This document shows positions 1-4,288 of a stretch of 5,246 nt of DNA, in pieces. The DNA is taken from NCBI GenBank assembly GCA_030040755.1, contig JASHTC010000150.1, positions 1 through 5,246 of the forward strand. Direction: 5' to 3'. The notes under the pieces were generated by a model. It saw nothing but the letters and a program-made list of their open reading frames with translations. It made no database searches and was not told the DNA's origin. Made by a program: the position numbers and the translations under genes. The stretch's first letter is position 1. Every line of letters starts with the position of its first letter. The DNA is from Thermoplasmata archaeon. GTDB taxonomy: Archaea; Thermoplasmatota; Thermoplasmata; Lutacidiplasmatales; UBA184.

Positions 1-99
1 GTCGGGCACACGGCCCTCCACCTCCTCCGCCATGTCCAGCCCGCGGGCCACGCCGGGGACCATCCGTGGCCCCCGATCCGCGGACGAGGGGCTCGATGA
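1..99 (+). CDS. Possible 3' end of an upstream gene (partial)
   Basis: This frame is open from the left edge to a TGA at 97-99, one base before the ATG at 101 that I favour for the next gene. The spacing fits an operon whose later junctions are all stop/start overlaps, so this could be the C-terminal 32 residues of the preceding gene. Against it, the peptide is rich in His, Pro and Gly and matches nothing I know. The frame of the following gene is also open across this stretch and has slightly more coding-like base usage, with more purine at first positions and higher G/C at third positions. No function can be given. This is a weak call. Confidence 0.25.
   Translation, partial: VGHTALHLLRHVQPAGHAGDHPWPPIRGRGAR
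86..91 (+). promoter_or_regulatory. Candidate Shine-Dalgarno site for the PrgI/VirB4-N gene
   Basis: GAGGGG lies 9 nt upstream of the ATG at 101. The in-frame ATG at 32 is preceded only by a pyrimidine run (CCTCCACCTCCTCC) that cannot pair with the anti-SD. This supports 101 over 32 as the start. Confidence 0.4.
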
Positions 100-100
100 G

Positions 101-880
101 ATGGGCAACCCAACGGAGGGAGCGCCGGTGGTCTCCCTCCCTCGGCCGGTCGACCGCCGGCTCCGTCTCGGGCCGTTCGCGAGCGCGCGCGATGCGATCA
201 AGTTCGTCTGCTACGCCGCGACCGGCGCCCTCCTCGCCCCGTTCGTCACCCCGTATGCCTGGCTCCCGATCCTGGCGGCCGGGTTCCTCGTCACGGTCTG
301 GCGTCCCGAGGGAGAGGCGTGGGACGAACGCGCGGCCCGCTGGGTGCAGTGGCGGATCCGCCGGCTCGCGCGGGGGGAGCCGGTGAGCGAACCGTCCCTG
401 CCCACGAGCCGGGGCACCTTCCTTCGGCTCGCGGCGGGGCGGTACGTGACCATCCTCCGAATCGGGGGAACTCCGCTGGCCTACCGCCCGCCGGCCGAGC
501 TGGAGCGGGTGTTCCGAGCCTACGCCGAGGCGCTCCGGTCCTCGGAAGGTACTCTCTTCCTCCACGCGGGGAGCGTTCCCCTCTCTCCGACGCCTCTGGT
601 CCCGGGAGCACTCCCCCGCGATACCGCCGAGGGTCCGGCGCGGGACGGGTACCGGGAGCTCGTGTCGGTGCTCTGCCGTCGACGGCTCGTACGGCGGGTC
701 GACCTGGCCCTGTCGACCGTCACGACCGAGCCGGAGGCACCGGCCCGGCTGGACCGGGCGACCCGGGCGCTGGCCGCTCGGCTCGCGGCCGCGGGACTCC
801 GCCCCACCCGGCTCGAGGCCCGGGCGCTCTCCGAGGCGGGACGACGGTTCGGGTGGCGCCCGGGGAGGGTCGACCGGTGA
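101..880 (+). CDS. PrgI/VirB3-like membrane protein fused to a VirB4/TraC N-terminal-like domain
   Basis: A 259-aa protein, probably an inner-membrane part of a type IV secretion-like translocase. Residues about 13-92 look like the PrgI/VirB3 family. A short 'LPRPVD' N-terminal motif is followed by two hydrophobic segments (about 33-50 and 53-67) separated by a Pro/Tyr turn, then an Arg/Trp-rich amphipathic stretch (about 70-92) that would face the cytoplasm. Residues about 104-246 resemble the beginning of the VirB4/TraC N-terminal domain: a 'GRYVTILRIGG' strand, an 'AELERVFRAYAEAL' helix, then a 'LRPTRLEARAL' end. The remainder of that domain appears to open the gene at 1221, so VirB4 seems split. 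I chose ATG 101 for its SD and its position just after a TGA. An in-frame ATG at 32 would add 23 low-complexity Ser/Arg/Pro residues. The stop overlaps the next gene's GTG. The family assignment rests on recalled pattern similarity, not a search. Confidence 0.6.
   Translation: MGNPTEGAPVVSLPRPVDRRLRLGPFASARDAIKFVCYAATGALLAPFVTPYAWLPILAAGFLVTVWRPEGEAWDERAARWVQWRIRRLARGEPVSEPSLPTSRGTFLRLAAGRYVTILRIGGTPLAYRPPAELERVFRAYAEALRSSEGTLFLHAGSVPLSPTPLVPGALPRDTAEGPARDGYRELVSVLCRRRLVRRVDLALSTVTTEPEAPARLDRATRALAARLAAAGLRPTRLEARALSEAGRRFGWRPGRVDR
862..869 (+). promoter_or_regulatory. Strong Shine-Dalgarno site for the 115-aa membrane protein
   Basis: GGGGAGGG ends 7 nt before the GTG at 877. It decides this start: the frame is open much further upstream, but only as a shadow of gene 1. 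Confidence 0.6.
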
Positions 881-1224
881 ACCGGGCTCTCCTCAGCGCG
901 CCGTTCCTCGACTTCGAGGCGGTCGGAGTCGCGGTCGGCGCCGCGCTCGTCAGCGGGGTCCTCTCGCTCATCGGGCCGTACCTCGCTTCGCTCACGGGAG
1001 CGCTCGCCGCCTTGGCCTTCGCCGGCTGGGTGGCGGCCCGGACGAGCCCGGGCGCATCGCCCCGCCCCCTCCGCGGAGGGGGGGCGGCGCTGGTGCTCAG
1101 CGGGCTGGTCGTGGGGACCTACCTGTTCCTGGCACCTCCCGCTTCTCTCGTTCGGTTCCGGGCGCTCCCGCTCGCGGGCGCCCTCGTACCTCTGTGGTGG
1201 ACGACCCCGCGGAGCCCGGGATGA
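877..1224 (+). CDS. Small polytopic membrane protein of the VirB4-like operon
   Basis: A 115-aa protein I do not recognise by name. It starts with GTG overlapping the previous stop (GTGA) and its own TGA overlaps the next ATG (ATGA), so its translation is probably coupled on both sides. Hydrophobic segments lie at about 15-34, 36-55, 70-88 and a weaker one at 96-109. The first two are separated only by a short Gly-Pro-Tyr turn, giving a hairpin. The Arg-bearing loop after the second (R55, R63, R66) suggests that this loop faces the cytoplasm. There are no Cys residues and no obvious enzymatic motif. Sitting between two pieces of a VirB4-like protein, it is likely a membrane subunit of the same machine. 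A VirB2-like hairpin pilin, a VirB3-like subunit, or an analogue of the small membrane partners in crenarchaeal Ced/Ted DNA-import systems are all possible. None is proved by sequence. Confidence 0.7.
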   Translation: MNRALLSAPFLDFEAVGVAVGAALVSGVLSLIGPYLASLTGALAALAFAGWVAARTSPGASPRPLRGGGAALVLSGLVVGTYLFLAPPASLVRFRALPLAGALVPLWWTTPRSPG

Positions 1225-2906
1225 CGACGTCCGGGGACCTCCTCGCCGCCGAGGGACCCCGCGTCCTCCGGACCGGCCGGGTATACCGGGCCCCCCTCCT
1301 GATCCGGGAGCTCCCGGAGGAAGTCCCGTTCGGGTTCTTGGGCCGGGTGCTCCCGACGACCGACACGATCGACCTGAACTTGGAGCTGCATCGGATCCCG
1401 CCGAGCCGGGCGCTCGAGATCCTCGAACGTGCCCGGAGCGTGACCGAGGCCGAGCTCGCCTCGTCCGGTGCGGCGGGGGAGACCTCCCGGCTCGAGGTAG
1501 AACGGGAGTCGAGCGGCGCGCTCGGGCGGGCGCTCGCCCGGGGGAGCCAGGAGCTGTGGCGCGTGGGGGCGTGCTTCGTCGCCGTGGGCCCCTCCCGCGT
1601 GCGGGCCGAGGCCCTTCGAGCGCGGCTGGCCGAGCGGCTCTCCGCGCTCCGCTTCCGGACCCGGATCCCTCGGTACGGAGTGGGGCTGACGCTCCGACCG
1701 CCGGAGCCGGCGGGAGTCGAACCCCGGCCGCCCGGGTTCTGGCACACGCTCCCTTCGGACGCCGTCGCGGCCCTGTTCCCGTTCGGGGACGAGACCGTGG
1801 CCGAGCCCGGCGGGATCCTCGTCGGTCTCGCCCTCGCGGACGCCAGCCCGGTCTTCCTGGACCGGTGGACCCACGCGAGCCACTCCTGGGGGATCTTCGG
1901 GACGACCGGCTCGGGCAAGTCGTTCGCCGCGGCGCTCTTCGTCCTTCGCACCCGATGGATGCGCCCCGACGTGGACGTGGTCCTCCTCGACCCCCTGGGG
2001 GAGTTCTCGGACCTGGTCCGCACCCTGGGGGGGACGGTGGTGCGCCTCGCCGACCCCGCGGCGGGACGGCTGAACCCGCTCGACCCCGCGACCACGGGGA
2101 ACGACCGGCGGGAGAAGGCCGCTCGGGTGGTGACGATGCTCCGGGCCCTGTTCCCGAGCCTGACGGACGACGAGGCGGCGGTCCTGGATGCGGCGGTGAT
2201 GCGACTGTACGGGCGGTCTCCCGGAGTTCCCACGTTCGATGACCTGGCGCGGGAGGTCGAGCTCGGGGCGCCGGCCGAGGGACGGTTCCGGACCCTCCTC
2301 GAGGTCTTCCGCACCGGGTCGCTCCGGGCGCTCAACGGTCCCACCACGGTACGGCTGGGGGCGACTCCCGTCACGTTCGACCTCTCGGGAGTTCCCGACG
2401 ACCAGCGCGCCTTCCACCTGGTGTACGTCCTCGACTGGGCGTACGGCCGGATGCGCAGCCGGACCGGACCCAAGCTCCTCGTGGTGGACGAGGCGCACCT
2501 GTTGGCCCATCACCCCCCGACGGCCGAGTTCTTGGACCGGGTCGTACGCCATGTCCGGCACTTTGACGCCGGCCTCCTCCTGCTCTCCCAGAGTCCGGAG
2601 GATTTCCTTCAGCTCCCGAGCGGGCGCTCGACCCTTCGGAACCTGTACGCCACGGTCCTCCTGCGCCTGCCCGAGGTCTCCCCCGCCGCGCGGGAGTTCT
2701 TCGGTCTGACGGGGGCCGAGGCGGAGTGGCTGCCTCAGGCGCGCCTGCCCCGCCCCACCGGCTACTCGGAATCGCTCTGGCGGGTGGGGGACCTCCACCT
2801 TCCCCTCGCGATCGTCGCCTCGACCCCGGAGTACCAGCTCCTGTCGGAGGCGCTCGGCGCCGGCCCGCCGCCCCGCGGCGGTGCGGGTCGAGAGGATGGT
2901 TTATGA
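1221..2906 (+). CDS. virB4: VirB4/TraC-family translocation ATPase (HerA/FtsK superfamily)
   Basis: A 561-aa P-loop ATPase expected to form hexamers at the cytoplasmic membrane and power substrate or pilin movement in a type IV secretion-like machine. Walker A is GTTGSGKS (227-234). A 'DPLGEF' strand (257-262) and 'RLNPLD' (283-288) follow, as in VirB4/TraC. Walker B is 'KLLVVDEAH' (418-426, with D423 and E424). A 'RHVRHFDAGLLLLSQS' segment (443-458) supplies candidate arginine fingers and sensor Gln457. The C-terminal 'IVASTPEYQLL' (531-541) resembles the usual VirB4 end. Residues 13-220 match only the later part of a VirB4 N-terminal domain ('VYRAPLLIRELPEEVP' onward); the earlier part seems to lie in the gene at 101. 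The start is ATG 1221, which overlaps the previous stop and has GGAG at 1211-1214. An in-frame ATG at 1194 would overlap the preceding gene by 31 nt. A HerA-type helicase is the alternative reading, but the N-terminal half and the neighbours favour VirB4. Confidence 0.85.
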   Translation: MTTSGDLLAAEGPRVLRTGRVYRAPLLIRELPEEVPFGFLGRVLPTTDTIDLNLELHRIPPSRALEILERARSVTEAELASSGAAGETSRLEVERESSGALGRALARGSQELWRVGACFVAVGPSRVRAEALRARLAERLSALRFRTRIPRYGVGLTLRPPEPAGVEPRPPGFWHTLPSDAVAALFPFGDETVAEPGGILVGLALADASPVFLDRWTHASHSWGIFGTTGSGKSFAAALFVLRTRWMRPDVDVVLLDPLGEFSDLVRTLGGTVVRLADPAAGRLNPLDPATTGNDRREKAARVVTMLRALFPSLTDDEAAVLDAAVMRLYGRSPGVPTFDDLAREVELGAPAEGRFRTLLEVFRTGSLRALNGPTTVRLGATPVTFDLSGVPDDQRAFHLVYVLDWAYGRMRSRTGPKLLVVDEAHLLAHHPPTAEFLDRVVRHVRHFDAGLLLLSQSPEDFLQLPSGRSTLRNLYATVLLRLPEVSPAAREFFGLTGAEAEWLPQARLPRPTGYSESLWRVGDLHLPLAIVASTPEYQLLSEALGAGPPPRGGAGREDGL

Positions 2907-3433
2907 GGGCAGGGTCCCCGGGGAGTCTCGTGGCCGAGCCAGCAACGGCCGAGGCTCCTCCCCGACGCCGGTCGAGCTGGAACCTGCGGACGATCGTCGA
3001 GGACGTGGCGGGCCGCCCGATCGAGGAGCTGCAGGACCCCGACCGGCCCCCGCATCCGTACCTCAAGGGCCGGGTCGCCGCCCCCGCGCCCCGAGCACCG
3101 GCCGAGTCGGACGAGGGGTACGACCCGATCGAACACGTGCATCCCCCGTTCGTCGGGGCGGCGGGCCGGGCCTACCACGGTCCGGAGCACGAGCACGACG
3201 CCGAGACGCTCGAGCGCCACCGTGCCGGGGTCGGGGTTCGGGGCGCAGGACCGAGCCGCCGGCCCGAGCGCCTCTACCTCCACTACCTCCTCCTCCATCT
3301 TGACCGGCTCAACGACACGTCGCTCCAGTACCTGCGCGCGGCGCTGGAGGAGGAGATCGGGCGCCGCAAGCCACCCCCGCCCCGTCCCGCCCCGCCCCCC
3401 TCGCTCCCGGTCCCCGAACTGACCGGGCCCTAG
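2903..3433 (+). CDS. Hypothetical protein with His/acid-rich centre and polyproline tail
   Basis: A 176-aa protein, not recognised. It begins at ATG 2903, overlapping the VirB4 stop (ATGA), with an SD-like AGAGG at 2891-2895 seven nt upstream, so it belongs to the same operon. No signal peptide or membrane segment is visible. Residues 1-24 are Ala/Pro/Arg-rich. Residues about 25-45 ('WNLRTIVEDVAGRPIEEL') look like a short amphipathic helix. Residues 77-107 contain seven His among many Glu/Asp, which could bind metal or be disordered. Residues 122-155 form a Leu/Tyr-rich then Glu/Arg-rich helix ('LYLHYLLLHLDRLNDTS' onward), a plausible oligomerisation or partner-binding helix. The tail (157-176) is almost half proline. 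The length and layout suggest an adaptor of the translocation machine rather than an enzyme. That is inference from position only. Confidence 0.7.
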   Translation: MRAGSPGSLVAEPATAEAPPRRRSSWNLRTIVEDVAGRPIEELQDPDRPPHPYLKGRVAAPAPRAPAESDEGYDPIEHVHPPFVGAAGRAYHGPEHEHDAETLERHRAGVGVRGAGPSRRPERLYLHYLLLHLDRLNDTSLQYLRAALEEEIGRRKPPPPRPAPPPSLPVPELTGP

Positions 3434-3438
3434 GGCCC
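3425..3438. repeat. 14-bp perfect palindrome between convergent genes
   Basis: GGGCCCTAGGGCCC is a perfect inverted repeat. It includes the TAG stop (3431-3433) of the upstream + strand gene and abuts the TAG stop (3442-3440) of the minus-strand methyltransferase. No T-tract follows on either strand, so it does not look like a classical archaeal or intrinsic terminator, though RNA from either strand could fold there. Its centre, 3430-3433, is a CTAG. Confidence 0.5.
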
Positions 3439-3439
3439 C

Positions 3440-4237
3440 CTATCCCCGGCGCCGCTGACGCACCTCGCGGGCGAGGGCCCGGTAGACGGAGGGGTCCCAC
3501 TCCACCCCGACCGCATCCCGGCCGGCGCCCGCGGCGGCCCAAAGGGTCGTCCCGGTCCCGGCAAACGGGTCGAGCACGGTGTCCCCGACCACCGAGAACA
3601 TCCGGACGAGACGGTCCGGGATCTCCGGTGGGAAGGCTCCGCTCCGACTCCCCGGCCGGCCCTGACGGACCCCCCGGATGTCGGCCCACAGCTGACTGAA
3701 CCATCGGTCGCGCTCGGCCCGGGAGAACCGGCTATCGTACCGGGGCCGGTCGTGCGGGGCGAACCGACGGAGCCCCCCCTTCCGGAACAGGAGGATGAAC
3801 TCGCAGTCGAGGGTGACGTAGGCGTTCGGGGGGAGGAATCCCGACCCGAGGAACGCGTTCGGCTTGTTCGTGGGCTTCTTCCAGAGCAGGTAGGGGAGCG
3901 GGTCGAACCCGAGGCGGACCGCCGCGCTCAGGGTCTCGGCGTGGTTCGGCCACAGGCGGAACCGACCCCCCTCGGTCCGGAGCGCATCCCCGATCACCAC
4001 CGCGAGGATCCCCCCCGGGAGGAGCAGCCGGTGGCACTCCTCCCAGGCCGCCCCGAGCACCCGGAGCATCGCGGGATAGTCTCGGGCTCCCAGCGACCGG
4101 AACAGCTCGTCCCACTGGGGGATCATCGGGTACGGCGGCGAGGTCACGACGAGGGCGACCGACTCGTCCGGGAGCTCGGGGATTCGACGCGCATCGCCCG
4201 AGAATACCCGGACCCGTCCCGTCCGTCGCGGCGCCAC
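3440..4237 (-). CDS. Beta-class DNA N4-cytosine methyltransferase, resembling CTAG-specific archaeal enzymes
   Basis: A 265-aa S-adenosylmethionine-dependent DNA methyltransferase. Catalytic motif IV is TSPPY (32-36); a Ser-Pro-Pro-Tyr core is typical of N4-cytosine enzymes. Motif X ('AFPPEIPDRLVRMFS', 201-215) and motif I ('DPFAGTGTT', 223-231) come near the C-terminus, followed by motif II-like 'GVEWD' (244-248). The IV-to-I order defines the beta group. The middle part, 'GDALRTEGGRFRLWPNHAE' (83-101), 'WKKPTNKPNAFLGSGFLPP' (119-137) and 'WFSQLWADIRG' (179-189), closely recalls MthZI/Zim-type CTAG m4C methyltransferases as I remember them. No restriction endonuclease lies beside it, so it is probably an orphan. 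GTG 4237 is the only plausible start: no ATG, GTG or TTG lies in frame between it and the divergent gene, and no SD precedes it, which suggests a leaderless mRNA. The frame stays open far upstream, but only as a shadow of the divergent gene. Confidence 0.85.
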   Translation of the reverse strand: MAPRRTGRVRVFSGDARRIPELPDESVALVVTSPPYPMIPQWDELFRSLGARDYPAMLRVLGAAWEECHRLLLPGGILAVVIGDALRTEGGRFRLWPNHAETLSAAVRLGFDPLPYLLWKKPTNKPNAFLGSGFLPPNAYVTLDCEFILLFRKGGLRRFAPHDRPRYDSRFSRAERDRWFSQLWADIRGVRQGRPGSRSGAFPPEIPDRLVRMFSVVGDTVLDPFAGTGTTLWAAAGAGRDAVGVEWDPSVYRALAREVRQRRRG

Positions 4238-4260
4238 CGGCGGGGGGAGCCGGGAGAGCG

Positions 4261-4267
4261 TTAATAG
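4261..4267. promoter_or_regulatory. Shared TATA-like element for two divergent leaderless genes
   Basis: TTAATAG (CTATTAA on the minus strand) is the only A/T-rich patch in a 51-nt GC-rich intergenic gap. Its centre is about 25 nt from ATG 4289 on the plus strand and about 27 nt from GTG 4237 on the minus strand, the distance expected between an archaeal TATA box and a transcription start. Neither gene has a Shine-Dalgarno sequence. No convincing BRE (purine then A-rich) is visible on either side, so the element may work in one direction only. Confidence 0.5.
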
Positions 4268-4288
4268 CCGCCGCCTCTCGCAACGCCG

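Noticed and set aside
32..100. ATG at 32 as the start of the PrgI/VirB4-N gene
   Set aside because: It has no Shine-Dalgarno and is preceded by a pyrimidine run. The added 23 residues are low-complexity, and ATG 101 has GAGGGG at a good distance. It cannot be excluded from this window alone.
1097..2798. Long minus-strand open frames opposite the VirB4-like gene (458 and 559 codons)
   Set aside because: They are antisense shadows typical of high-GC coding DNA. Their peptides are Arg/Pro/Ser-rich with no motifs, while the plus strand encodes clear Walker motifs.
1221..2906. HerA-type DNA repair helicase as the identity of the ATPase
   Set aside because: HerA usually neighbours NurA/Mre11/Rad50 and has a short HAS barrel. 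Here the long VirB4-type N-terminal region, the 'LNPLD' and 'SLW' to 'STPEYQLL' ends and the membrane-protein neighbours fit VirB4 better.
3271..3300. CTACCTCC-like direct repeats
   Set aside because: They are explained by repeated Tyr, Leu and His codons in the helix of the accessory protein. Spacing is irregular and they occur nowhere else.
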